Assembly (NCBI GenBank): GCA_029287965.1
Contig: JARFQC010000016.1
Location: 1 to 12,796, forward strand
Direction of reading: 5' to 3'
Length of the DNA stretch: 12,796 nt
DNA from: Arenicellales bacterium
Lineage (GTDB): Bacteria; Pseudomonadota; Gammaproteobacteria; BMS3Bbin11
Below are positions 6,805-12,796 of this stretch, one piece after another. The notes below the pieces were generated by a model, which was not told the origin of the DNA, searched no databases, and worked only from the letters and a program-made list of their open reading frames with translations. Made by a program: the position numbers and the translations under genes. Each line of letters opens with the position of its first letter. The stretch's first letter is position 1.

Positions 6805-7467
6805 TTATTTGCCTGCTACTGTCTTCATGCCCAGTACCTGCCACATCTGCATGCCGCCGCGATACCAGGAAATCTTGTCTGCCGGGACGCCCAGGCTCAG
6901 CAGGCCTTTTATTGCACGAGGCGACTGGCCGCACCACGCACCATTGCACCACATCAGCACGTCCTTGGCATTGGTGAAGTCGTAGACACCGATATCCTTC
7001 TCCACGACGCCAATAGTCTTGAGCGCATCGGATAGTTCCGGATCAGTGCGATCCTTGGTAAAGATGGTGAATGGCATGTTGACCGATCCGGGTATGGTAC
7101 CTTTCTTATAGAAGCTCGGTACACGCGAGTCCATCAGGATACCATCGCCACGTTTTACCTTGGTGACAACGAAATCAAGTAGTTCAATCTCGCCTACCGT
7201 GGTCACACCGGGTGCGACATTCATAGGCTGCACACAGAATGGCGGGCACTTGCGTGAGGTCTGGCTGAACGAGTTGGTCAGCCGGTTCTTGGTATCCTGG
7301 TTACGCTCGATACGCACGCTCTTGCCATGATAATCCACATCAACGTAAGGGAGGCCTGCAGTTATATTAACCATGTCACCCGCCTTGCCTTCCGCTGCGC
7401 TGGCACCGGTGGTGATCAATAAGCCGGCAGTACAGCCAATAATTAAATTGCGATAACTACGTTTCAT
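6805..7467 (-). CDS. Secreted rhodanese-like domain protein with CPPFC motif
   Basis: The 220-aa product has a Sec signal peptide (MKRSYRNLIIGCTAGLLITTGASA, predicted AxA cleavage after A24) and a C-terminal rhodanese fold. The rhodanese pattern is visible: DGILMDSR (108-115), GTIPGSVNMPF (123-133), and the active-site loop beginning at C174 in WCNGAWCGQSPRA (173-185), ending with WYRGGMQMW (201-209). The loop carries a second cysteine (C179) where many rhodaneses have arginine. A separate CPPFC pair (C74, C78) followed by QPMNVAPGV lies before the domain; similar proteins share this block, as far as I recall. Function in the periplasm is inferred: sulfur transfer or a redox or metal role. 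A strong GGAGGA Shine-Dalgarno (7472-7477) supports the ATG at 7465-7467. It lies 60 nt after the Lys-rich secreted protein gene and probably shares its transcript. Confidence 0.85.
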   Translation of the reverse strand: MKRSYRNLIIGCTAGLLITTGASAAEGKAGDMVNITAGLPYVDVDYHGKSVRIERNQDTKNRLTNSFSQTSRKCPPFCVQPMNVAPGVTTVGEIELLDFVVTKVKRGDGILMDSRVPSFYKKGTIPGSVNMPFTIFTKDRTDPELSDALKTIGVVEKDIGVYDFTNAKDVLMWCNGAWCGQSPRAIKGLLSLGVPADKISWYRGGMQMWQVLGMKTVAGK

Positions 7468-7527
7468 TACTTCCTCCAGATGATTTATTACTTGAACAGT
7501 TATTGTTGTGCCAGGTGAACCGGATGG

Positions 7528-8007
7528 TTACTGCGATGCCATGTCGAGGATCTTGCCCAGTACAGGACCGAAACGCATCAGGCCCTCCTGGTCAGAGGCA
7601 TCCACATAGGCGGTGTAGACTTCTTTCTTTTGTGCGTCGTCGAGTGACGAGTACACGGCAAAATTTCCGGGAAACTCTTGAAACAAACTGTCTTCGAATT
7701 TTTTCTGCCCGGAATTTGCTTTGCCGGATTTCTTGCCAGTCGATGCAGTCTTTTTCGGTGCGGGCTTCTTGGACTGTTCAGGTTTGGCTGGCTTTGGCGC
7801 GGGTGCCACACTGGATAGCTTCTTGAGTTTTTCCTGCTCAGCAATTGCTTGCTCAAGCACCTGGGTATTTTCAGCCTCGGCTTCAAGACTCGACAGGTAG
7901 TCGTCCTGCGCCAGGGCTGGTTTAGTCATCAACAGGGCACCCATGAAACACAGCGCCGTCAGATTGCGCGCGTGCGTATACATACTTCCTAACCCAGGTG
8001 TACTCAT
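7528..8007 (-). CDS. Secreted Lys/Pro/Ala-rich protein of unknown function
   Basis: I do not recognise a named family. The 159-aa product has a probable signal peptide ending ALA|Q (about residue 33), a short acidic, likely helical segment (DYLSSLEAEAENTQVLEQAIAEQ...), a low-complexity linker rich in K, P, A and S (about 66-103), and a compact C-terminal module (104-159, FQEFPGNFAVYSSLDDAQ...VLGKILDMAS) that may be a small helical domain. The linker could let the C-terminal domain extend from the envelope. The ATG at 8005-8007 has AGGAG (8014-8018) 6 nt upstream. The alternative ATG at 7981-7983 would give a more usual signal peptide, but its Shine-Dalgarno is too close. It is followed 60 nt later by the secreted rhodanese gene, suggesting one operon for two exported proteins. 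Confidence 0.75.
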   Translation of the reverse strand: MSTPGLGSMYTHARNLTALCFMGALLMTKPALAQDDYLSSLEAEAENTQVLEQAIAEQEKLKKLSSVAPAPKPAKPEQSKKPAPKKTASTGKKSGKANSGQKKFEDSLFQEFPGNFAVYSSLDDAQKKEVYTAYVDASDQEGLMRFGPVLGKILDMASQ

Positions 8008-8030
8008 GTGGAACTCCTCAATCCTGGTAT

Positions 8031-8058
8031 TTTTATTTCGTAGTTTTTATGTCGTAGT
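8031..8058 (-). repeat. Tandem 14-mer in the leader of the secreted-protein operon
   Basis: On the minus strand ACTACGACATAAAA is followed directly by ACTACGAAATAAAA (units at 8045-8058 and 8031-8044), one mismatch. It lies within the A-rich untranslated leader 24-51 nt before the ATG at 8007. No known element matches; it could be a protein- or RNA-binding repeat or simple slippage. Confidence 0.6.
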
Positions 8059-8096
8059 CTTTTTTACTGCGTGCTACGTTGATTTAGAGGTGAATG

Positions 8097-8126
8097 ATTA
8101 TATGTTGTATTTACCTTTGTGCTTAA
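8097..8126 (-). promoter_or_regulatory. Candidate promoter for the secreted protein/rhodanese operon
   Basis: On the minus strand a perfect TATAAT (8097-8102) is preceded, after 18 nt, by a weak -35, TTAAGC (8121-8126). Transcription would start near 8090, giving an 80-nt leader that contains the tandem 14-mer. The poor -35 hints that an activator may be needed. The rest of the 162-nt gap before rppH (8008-8169) holds no gene. Confidence 0.4.
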
Positions 8127-8169
8127 AACATAGACAGTGCTGGCGGGTCTGTCCAGAAAAAAGATGCAA

Positions 8170-8637
8170 TTATTTCAGATGTGTCTCGAGCTCTTTAAGT
8201 GCCGCACGGTAGACCCCGCGCTTGAAATGAACAACCTGCTTAAGCGGCTGCCAGTAGCTGACCCATCTCCAGCTGTCGAATTCGGGCTTTTTCGATGCGT
8301 TCAGGCGCACATCGTTGTCGCAGCCGGTTAAACGCAGCAGGTACCAGATCTGCTTTTGCCCTCTGAATCGCGGCTTGGCGCCAGGTTTCTTCAACCAGGG
8401 AAGGTCGTAGCGGAGCCAGTCCTGTGTGCGTGCAATCAGCTCGACATGCTCCATGCCCAGACCAATCTCCTCCTGCAATTCACGGTACATCGCATCTTCT
8501 GGTGTCTCGTCATGTTGTACACCACCCTGGGGAAACTGCCAGCCGTCATGATTGATTCTGCGGGCCCACAATACCCGGTTCTCTCTATTACACAGGATGA
8601 TGCCTACGTTCGGCCTGTATCCCTGTCTGTCAATCAT
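8170..8637 (-). CDS. rppH: RNA pyrophosphohydrolase RppH (Nudix)
   Basis: The Nudix box is complete: G38-x5-E44-x7-RELQEEIGL (38-60 in the 155-residue form). The start reads MIDRQGYRPNVGIILC, very close to other RppH proteins, and WQFPQGGVQHDE and PEFDSWRWVSYW are also typical. RppH removes pyrophosphate from 5'-triphosphate mRNA ends in the cytoplasm and so triggers RNase E decay. The open frame extends four codons further to an ATG at 8649, but I choose the ATG at 8635-8637: it has GAGG (8644-8647) at 6 nt, gives the family's usual N-terminus and avoids an upstream start with no Shine-Dalgarno. It is divergent from the HAD phosphatase gene. In P. aeruginosa rppH also lies next to a HAD-IB gene, from memory. 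Confidence 0.95.
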   Translation of the reverse strand: MIDRQGYRPNVGIILCNRENRVLWARRINHDGWQFPQGGVQHDETPEDAMYRELQEEIGLGMEHVELIARTQDWLRYDLPWLKKPGAKPRFRGQKQIWYLLRLTGCDNDVRLNASKKPEFDSWRWVSYWQPLKQVVHFKRGVYRAALKELETHLK

Positions 8638-8681
8638 TTCCCACCTCATAACAAGCTATCTTTATAAAATTATCATAAGGT

Positions 8682-8696
8682 TGTGAGCGAGTCACA
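8682..8696. promoter_or_regulatory. Palindrome TGTGA-N5-TCACA between rppH and the HAD gene
   Basis: A perfect 5+5 inverted repeat (TGTGA 8682-8686, TCACA 8692-8696) lies in the divergent gap. The half-sites are like those of CRP/Vfr, but the spacer is 5 nt rather than 6, which would put the half-sites out of register for the usual CRP dimer. It overlaps the place expected for the rppH -35, and GATAAT (8669-8674 on the minus strand) is a possible rppH -10. Regulator unknown. Confidence 0.3.
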
Positions 8697-8722
8697 CTGC
8701 CACGTCGCAGCATGCGAGAATA

Positions 8723-9430
8723 ATGGCTAGAATACTGCACGCCATGAACTCACCTGACCGAAAAAAAAGCTATCTCGCCATTCTGGATCTCGACAATACC
8801 CTGTTGCGCGGCGACAGCGATTACCTTTGGGGGTGCTTTCTCGTCGAAAAAAACATGGTCGATGCAGACCTCCACCAGGCAGAAAATGATCGCTTCTATG
8901 AAGAATACGAAGCGGGTGTCATGGATATCATGGAATTTCTACGCTTTCAACTTGAACCGCTGCAACGCATACCCATGAATGTCCTGTACAAACTTAGAAG
9001 CGAATACCTCGACCGCTACATAGAGCCTATTATCACCCGCCAGGCGCGGGAACTGGTTGAGCAACATCGCCAGCGTGACGCTGAACTAATGATTATTACG
9101 GCAACGAATTCATTCATTACCCGCCCGATTGCAGATAAGTTTGGCATTAGCCACCTCATCGCTACGGAACCCGAGATAATCGACGGCCAGTACACCGGCG
9201 AAGTTTCGGGTGTACCCAGCTACCGGGAAGGCAAGGTCACGCGCCTTAACGACTGGTTGGCAGCAAACTGCGTTGACATGAAGGGCAGCTGGTTCTATTC
9301 CGACTCCTACAACGACCTGCCGCTGCTCAGCATGGTTGACCATCCCGTTGCGGTGAACCCGGATGAACGCCTGCGCCAGCATGCACTAGATACCGGCTGG
9401 GAAATCCTGGTCATGAACCCGGCTGGATGA
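8723..9430 (+). CDS. HAD-IB family phosphatase
   Basis: The 235-aa product is a HAD superfamily hydrolase, subfamily IB (SerB-like, TIGR01490 type). Motif I is DLDNTLL with D22 (nucleophile) and D24; motif II is T127 in IITATNS; motif III is K171 in YREGKV; motif IV is SDSYNDLPLL with D194 and D198. An inserted helical cap (about 35-100) lies between motifs I and II, as in SerB. These enzymes remove phosphate from small molecules such as phosphoserine or related substrates; the real substrate cannot be read from the sequence. The start at 8723 is uncertain because an in-frame ATG at 8744 gives a shorter form and neither has a strong Shine-Dalgarno. It overlaps the FecCD permease by ATGA (9427-9430), a link that suggests coupled expression but not a defined pathway. 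Confidence 0.88.
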   Translation: MARILHAMNSPDRKKSYLAILDLDNTLLRGDSDYLWGCFLVEKNMVDADLHQAENDRFYEEYEAGVMDIMEFLRFQLEPLQRIPMNVLYKLRSEYLDRYIEPIITRQARELVEQHRQRDAELMIITATNSFITRPIADKFGISHLIATEPEIIDGQYTGEVSGVPSYREGKVTRLNDWLAANCVDMKGSWFYSDSYNDLPLLSMVDHPVAVNPDERLRQHALDTGWEILVMNPAG

Positions 9431-10413
9431 TCCGCCACAAGGCCAGGACTGCACTGCTGGTCGGGCTCGTCCCGGCAAGCTTCTGCTTTGCCATGCTATC
9501 CGGCAGCGCGGATATCGGCGTAAAGGAATTCGGTGAATTAATAGCGGGTAATGCGACACCGCTGAACGAAACCATCTTTCATCTGCGGGCGATGCGTGCT
9601 GTTGATGGATTCACCGTCGGCGCACTGCTCGCGATGGCCGGCTCCCTGCTTCAGGTGCTGCTACGCAACCCGCTTGCAGAGCCCTATATCCTGGGAATTT
9701 CCGGCGGTGCCGGTGTTGCATCGCTAAGCCTGCTGCTGCTCGGCATTTCTGTCATCTGGCTGCCTGCAGCCGCATTTGGCGGCGCCCTGCTATCCACCCT
9801 GCTGGTCTTCAGTGTTGGCTTTTCACGTGGCAGCTGGAGCCCTGCGCGCCTGCTGCTTACAGGAGTAGTAATAGCTGCCGGCTGGAGTGCCTGTATCAGT
9901 TTCCTGCTTGCGCTATCTACCCAGAGGCAGGTGCATGGTATGCTTTTCTGGCTGATGGGTGACCTTGGGCAGTCAAGCGGGTCCTGGACAGGCCTGGCGA
10001 TGATGATTGGATTTCTCATCATCTGCTGGTTGTTTGCTCGCCAGTTCAACATGCTGGCGAAAGGCGAGATGCAAGCTGCATCACTAGGTGTATCGGTAGT
10101 CATGCTACGTCGCTATATCTTTATCCTGGCCTCTGCCATGACAGCCGTTTCGGTCAGCATGGCCGGCAGCATAGGCTTTGTCGGGCTGATAGTACCCCAT
10201 GCTCTGCGACTGCTTGGTTTCGGTGATTATCGTGCCCTGCTTCCGGCCGCCGTTGCAGCAGGGGGCAGTTTCCTGGTCATCACTGACACCCTGGCCAGGA
10301 CTATCCTTGCCCCCCGCCAGGTGCCGGTCGGTGTCGTAACAGCACTGGTCGGTGTACCGTTATTCCTGTTTTTACTGCAACGTCAGTACGGCATCCGAAA
10401 GTCACGCGCCTGA
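9427..10413 (+). CDS. FecCD/BtuC-family ABC transporter permease (orphan)
   Basis: A 328-aa, strongly hydrophobic permease with several transmembrane helices (about 8-10 in this family). Signatures include GSLLQVLLRNPLAEPYILG (72-90; family GxxxQxxxRNPLAdPxiLG) and GSIGFVGLIVPHALRLLGF (247-265; the coupling region that contacts the ATPase). The family imports ferric siderophores, haem or cobalamin as part of a BtuC2D2-type complex with a periplasmic binding protein. Substrate cannot be assigned. Length is about 5-10 residues shorter at the ends than FecC/BtuC (roughly 326-335 aa), so it seems complete. The usual RLPR is replaced by HLRAMRA. No ATP-binding or substrate-binding gene lies in this window. 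The ATG overlaps the HAD gene; the peroxiredoxin gene follows 36 nt later. Confidence 0.92.
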   Translation: MIRHKARTALLVGLVPASFCFAMLSGSADIGVKEFGELIAGNATPLNETIFHLRAMRAVDGFTVGALLAMAGSLLQVLLRNPLAEPYILGISGGAGVASLSLLLLGISVIWLPAAAFGGALLSTLLVFSVGFSRGSWSPARLLLTGVVIAAGWSACISFLLALSTQRQVHGMLFWLMGDLGQSSGSWTGLAMMIGFLIICWLFARQFNMLAKGEMQAASLGVSVVMLRRYIFILASAMTAVSVSMAGSIGFVGLIVPHALRLLGFGDYRALLPAAVAAGGSFLVITDTLARTILAPRQVPVGVVTALVGVPLFLFLLQRQYGIRKSRA

Positions 10414-10449
10414 TAGAATACTCAACACAACCACTTTTAAGGACTACAT

Positions 10450-10917
10450 ATGACAGCCCCAGCTCTTGATAAACCGATTCCGGACCTGGAAGTTCAGGCA
10501 ACGTCTGAACGCAACTTCAAACTTTCAGACCTGCAAGGCCAGAACCTCGTACTCTATTTCTACCCCAAGGACCATACATCAGGGTGCGCGACAGAAGGCC
10601 GTGATTTTCGCGATCATTATGCAGAATTCCAGAAGCTCAACTGCGAAATCCTGGGCGTATCCAGGGATTCTCTGCGCACGCATGAAAACTTCAGGTCAAA
10701 GCAGGAATTTCCGTTCGACCTGATTTCAGACGGCGATGAGTCACTGTGTAAACTGTTCGACGTGATTCACGAAAAAACCATGTACGGAAAAAAGCACATG
10801 GGTGTCGTACGCAGCACATTCGTGATTGACGACAAGGGCGTACTGAGAAAGGAATTCCGCAAGGTGAAAGTCGCGGGGCATGTGGAAGAGGTACTGGAAG
10901 CCGTCAGGGCGCTGTAG
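10450..10917 (+). CDS. bcp: Peroxiredoxin of the BCP/PrxQ type
   Basis: A 155-aa thioredoxin-fold peroxiredoxin, near the length of E. coli Bcp (156). The peroxidatic site is LYFYPKDHTSGCATEGRDF with P39, T43 and C46; R121 in VVRSTFVIDDKG (119-130) completes the active-site set. It reduces hydrogen peroxide and organic peroxides in the cytoplasm. Unusual: the resolving cysteine found five residues after the peroxidatic one in E. coli Bcp (GCTVQAC) is arginine 51 here. C65 and C100 are the only other cysteines, so the resolving residue may be elsewhere or the enzyme may be a 1-Cys form. AAGGA (10439-10443) with 6 nt to the ATG is a good Shine-Dalgarno. It may be transcribed with the permease or from its own promoter in the 36-nt gap, where GATAGAAT could be a weak -10. 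Confidence 0.95.
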   Translation: MTAPALDKPIPDLEVQATSERNFKLSDLQGQNLVLYFYPKDHTSGCATEGRDFRDHYAEFQKLNCEILGVSRDSLRTHENFRSKQEFPFDLISDGDESLCKLFDVIHEKTMYGKKHMGVVRSTFVIDDKGVLRKEFRKVKVAGHVEEVLEAVRAL

Positions 10918-10925
10918 TACTGAAC

Positions 10926-11291
10926 TCAGGCGCCGTCCGCATCACCGGCCTGCTTCTCGTAACATTCACGGAAGTAGTCTTCCATCTCATCGATAATGGC
11001 ACCGCTGTCCTGACCTTCCATGACGTGACGGGTCATGAATGACGAGGTCTTGGTCAGCATCTCACTGGTGTCGAGCATCGGATAGGTGTTTGAAAGCCGG
11101 CGTATAGCCTTGACCACTGACTCTTCTTCGGGACGTGGAATATCCAGCGGCTTTTCAGGTGTGGTTGCAAGATTCTCGCTGACGGCCGCGTAACGTGTAG
11201 TCAGCCATTCAGCGTAGTCGACCAGCGCCTGTTGCTGTTCCCGCGGCAGCCTTTGGTATGACGCTAACAGTGCTTTTTCGCCTTTGTTCAC
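10926..11291 (-). CDS. Small conserved protein downstream of the LysR regulator, function unknown
   Basis: This 121-aa protein resembles a conserved family I have seen in gammaproteobacteria without a known function. Features: an N-terminal helical part (ALLASYQRLPREQQQALVDYAEWLTTRY, about 7-34), a proline-rich hinge (EKPLDIPRPEEESVV), then a helical part with AIRRLSNTYPMLDTSEMLTKTSSFM (62-86), and an acidic C-terminal helix. No signal peptide, membrane segment or DNA-binding motif is clear. The start is GTG at 11289-11291; the only upstream in-frame option is closed by the LysR stop codon, so the start is firm. It lies 12 nt after LysR and is probably in the same operon. It converges on the peroxiredoxin gene with an 8-nt gap and no terminator, so the two transcripts may overlap. 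Confidence 0.75.
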   Translation of the reverse strand: MNKGEKALLASYQRLPREQQQALVDYAEWLTTRYAAVSENLATTPEKPLDIPRPEEESVVKAIRRLSNTYPMLDTSEMLTKTSSFMTRHVMEGQDSGAIIDEMEDYFRECYEKQAGDADGA

Positions 11292-11303
11292 AACACAGAG
11301 TGC

Positions 11304-12221
11304 TTAATCAGCTGAATCATCCGCCTTGCTTTGATCACATTGTTCGTGGGCGAAGTTGAGAAATTCCTGCATGGCCCGGATGCGGAATTTCTGCCGTTGA
11401 TGAACCAGTGAAAACGGGCGGTGCAATGGCGGGTCAAGATTGATGGATGTCAGCGTCTTGAGCTCCAGTTCCTTGGCCAGGGTGGATTCTGAAACAATAG
11501 AAATGCCCAACCCGGCTTCGACGGCATTCTTGATGGCCTCCGGGCTGCCAAATTCCAGGCTAAGGTCCAGGTCCGTCATGCTCATGCCGTTATCTTCAAG
11601 GTAGTCACTGACAACACAGCGGGTACCCGACCCTTCCTCGCGTGAAACAAACGGGTAGCGGGTCAGTTCGCTGATGTGTACTGATTCCTTGCCTGCGAGT
11701 TCGTGATCAGGTGGGACAATCAGCGCAAGCCGGTCGCTCCAGCATACATCCACGGCAAGACTCTTGTTGCCGACCGGGGACTCGACCAGGCCAATATCAA
11801 TATCGTTGTTTTCGACCATGTGCACGACGCCCATGGAATTTGATACGCGCAGGCGAAGTTTGACCTTGGGAAACCGTACCTGGAATTCGCCCAGGAGTTT
11901 GGGCAGGAGGTATTCGGCCACCGTTGTGCTCGCACCTATTACCAGGACGCCGATTATTTCCCCGGTGAGTGTGCGTATCTCGTTATCCATTTCCCGGTAC
12001 AGGCCGAGAATACGTTCCGAGTAGGCGTAAACTTTTTCACCTGCCTCGGTAAGACTAATGCGATTATGCGTGCGATCGAAAAGCCGCGTATTGAAATATT
12101 CTTCCAACTGGCGAATCTGGAACGTAACCGCCGGTTGCGTCATGTGCAGAGACTCCGCAGCCTTGGTGAAGCTGAGCAGCCTTGCTACCGTGTGAAATAC
12201 CTGTAGACGTCGATCCGCCAT
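11304..12221 (-). CDS. LysR-type transcriptional regulator (CysL/YeiE-like)
   Basis: The 305-aa product has the LysR layout. A winged helix-turn-helix occupies about 1-62 (RRLQVFHTVARLLSFTKAAE, LHMTQPAVTFQIRQLEEYF, TRLFDRTHNRISLTEAGE), a linker helix about 63-88, and a periplasmic-binding-protein-like effector domain about 89-295. The effector region resembles YeiE and CysL, with GASTTVAEYLLPKLLGEF, VENNDIDIGLVESP, FVSREEGSGTR and FGSPEAIKNAVEAGLGISI at the expected order. CysL regulates sulfite reductase in Bacillus, and YeiE responds to sulfite in enterics. A sulfur-linked effector is therefore plausible but unproven. Autoregulation is likely for the family, and a palindrome at 12275-12288 lies near its promoter. 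The small conserved gene follows 12 nt downstream. Confidence 0.93.
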   Translation of the reverse strand: MADRRLQVFHTVARLLSFTKAAESLHMTQPAVTFQIRQLEEYFNTRLFDRTHNRISLTEAGEKVYAYSERILGLYREMDNEIRTLTGEIIGVLVIGASTTVAEYLLPKLLGEFQVRFPKVKLRLRVSNSMGVVHMVENNDIDIGLVESPVGNKSLAVDVCWSDRLALIVPPDHELAGKESVHISELTRYPFVSREEGSGTRCVVSDYLEDNGMSMTDLDLSLEFGSPEAIKNAVEAGLGISIVSESTLAKELELKTLTSINLDPPLHRPFSLVHQRQKFRIRAMQEFLNFAHEQCDQSKADDSAD

Positions 12222-12274
12222 GTGTAATGCCTAGCCGAAAAAATGAACCCTGAAGTCTAGGCCACGACGTTATA

Positions 12275-12288
12275 TAAGGCAATCCTTA
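12275..12288. promoter_or_regulatory. Inverted repeat upstream of the LysR gene, possible operator
   Basis: TAAGG (12275-12279) and CCTTA (12284-12288) are a perfect inverted repeat around CAAT. It abuts a minus-strand TATATA (12271-12276) that could be the LysR -10. The rest of the gap 12222-12324 holds no gene; the TATATA, this repeat and a CAAT/ATTG pair are all I see. LysR operators are variable, so the role is speculative. Confidence 0.3.
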
Positions 12289-12324
12289 ATCATGCATTGA
12301 AAATACTGATAACCCGTTCCGGGG

Positions 12325-12796
12325 TCAGAATCCTTCCAGTTTCAGCTTCAGGTCTGTTGGACTTGAAGCATATTGAAGAGCGATGTCATCGGTAATCTGG
12401 TCTTTACGCACCAGTTCCAGCAGGCTGCGATCATATGGAACCATCCCTTCCGCAACGGTGCCTTTCTTTATCACCTCAGCAATTTCTGCGACCTTGAGCG
12501 GATCGAGTATGTACTCCCTTACCAGCGCGGAAGTTGTCATGACTTCTGCTGCCAGCGCGCGTCCTTTGCCTGACTTATGCGGTATCAGGCGCTGGCTGAC
12601 GATACCTCTCAGGTTACCGGCAAGCTTGGAACGAATAGTCGGCTGGGCATTGGGCGGGAAGACGGACACGATACGGTTCATCGTTTCGGCGGCATCCGGT
12701 GAGTGAAGCGTCGAGAAGACCAGGTGACCGGTTTCCGCAGCGGTCAGGGCCATATCAATAGTCTCCGGGTCACGCATTTCGCCAAGCAGTATCACA
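12325..12796 (-). CDS. PilT/PilU-family type IV pilus retraction ATPase, N-terminus cut by window edge
   Basis: The last 156 residues of a hexameric secretion-type ATPase. Visible are the Walker B-like ILLGEMRDPET, the His box TAAETGHLVFSTLH, and family features NRIVSVFPPNAQPTIRSKLAGNL, VSQRLIP and the C-terminal DLKLKLEGF. PilT and PilU power pilus retraction at the inner membrane, which drives twitching motility and DNA uptake. The start lies past the right edge; the GTG at 12793-12795 is an internal valine codon. The C-terminus matches PilU in VSQRLIP-x-K-x-GKG and PilT in GEMRD and the ETGHLVFSTLH block, so I do not choose between them. It lies upstream of the LysR gene on the same strand, separated by 103 nt with no clear terminator. 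Confidence 0.9.
   Translation of the reverse strand, partial: VILLGEMRDPETIDMALTAAETGHLVFSTLHSPDAAETMNRIVSVFPPNAQPTIRSKLAGNLRGIVSQRLIPHKSGKGRALAAEVMTTSALVREYILDPLKVAEIAEVIKKGTVAEGMVPYDRSLLELVRKDQITDDIALQYASSPTDLKLKLEGF

Noticed and set aside
6805..7467. Lipoprotein reading of the rhodanese (C12 in LIIGC)
   Set aside because: The hydrophobic stretch before C12 is too short; a longer signal peptide with ASA cleavage at residue 24 fits better.
8140..8166. GACAG/CTGTC inverted repeat after rppH as a terminator
   Set aside because: On the rppH strand the T-run lies before the hairpin rather than after it, and the stem is only 5 bp.
8638..8649. Extended rppH start (four more residues)
   Set aside because: The region encoding them contains the GAGG Shine-Dalgarno for the downstream ATG, and the family begins M-I-D-x-x-GYR.
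12308..12324. Possible terminator after the PilT/PilU gene
   Set aside because: Only a 4-bp ACCC/GGGT stem is present, with no adjacent T-run.
1..12796. Mobile elements, CRISPR arrays, tRNA genes, defence genes
   Set aside because: None seen: no transposase or integrase motifs, no regularly spaced repeats and no cloverleaf-like segments were noticed on reading.

Overview
The window looks like chromosomal core DNA from a gammaproteobacterium. The gene order ubiH–pepP–ygfB | small coiled-coil protein–zapA–6S RNA–ygfA is characteristic of that class. RppH, a FecCD-type permease, a BCP/PrxQ peroxiredoxin, a CysL/YeiE-like LysR regulator and a type IV pilus retraction ATPase fit the same assignment. 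Base composition is fairly even and I see no insertion sequence, integrase, tRNA, rRNA or CRISPR array. I cannot name the genus. The presence of type IV pili and a secreted rhodanese suggests an environmental rather than enteric organism, but that is inference.

Layout. (1) Positions 1–3086, minus strand: ygfB → pepP → ubiH, tightly packed (4-nt overlap, then a 2-nt gap). UbiH runs off the left edge. (2) Positions 3087–3251: a divergent promoter region with overlapping candidate -10 boxes, and a leader hairpin on the plus side. (3) Positions 3252–6742, plus strand: coiled-coil protein and zapA (GTGA overlap), 6S RNA, then ygfA, a YmdB-type phosphodiesterase, a DUF427 protein and an EVE protein, each joined to the next by an ATGA or GTGA overlap. 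A secreted cyclophilin follows 5 nt later. A hairpin terminator usable from both sides closes this block. (4) Positions 6805–8007, minus strand: a two-gene unit for secreted proteins, a small Lys/Pro/Ala-rich protein of unknown function followed by a rhodanese-fold protein. It is preceded by a leader with a tandem 14-mer. (5) Positions 8170–8637, minus strand: rppH. (6) Positions 8723–10917, plus strand: a HAD-IB phosphatase overlapping an orphan FecCD permease, then a peroxiredoxin. (7) Positions 10926–12221, minus strand: a LysR regulator followed by a small conserved protein. (8) Positions 12325–12796, minus strand: the C-terminal part of a PilT/PilU ATPase, cut by the right edge.

Functions: ubiquinone biosynthesis, peptide turnover, Z-ring assembly, growth-phase control of RNA polymerase by 6S RNA, folate repair, mRNA 5'-end turnover, peroxide defence and pilus retraction. 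I found no clearly new defence or mobile system. The points most worth following up are the secreted rhodanese/unknown protein pair with its repeat-bearing leader, the insertion of YmdB and DUF427 genes between ygfA and the EVE gene, and the phosphatase–permease pair that has no ATPase nearby.
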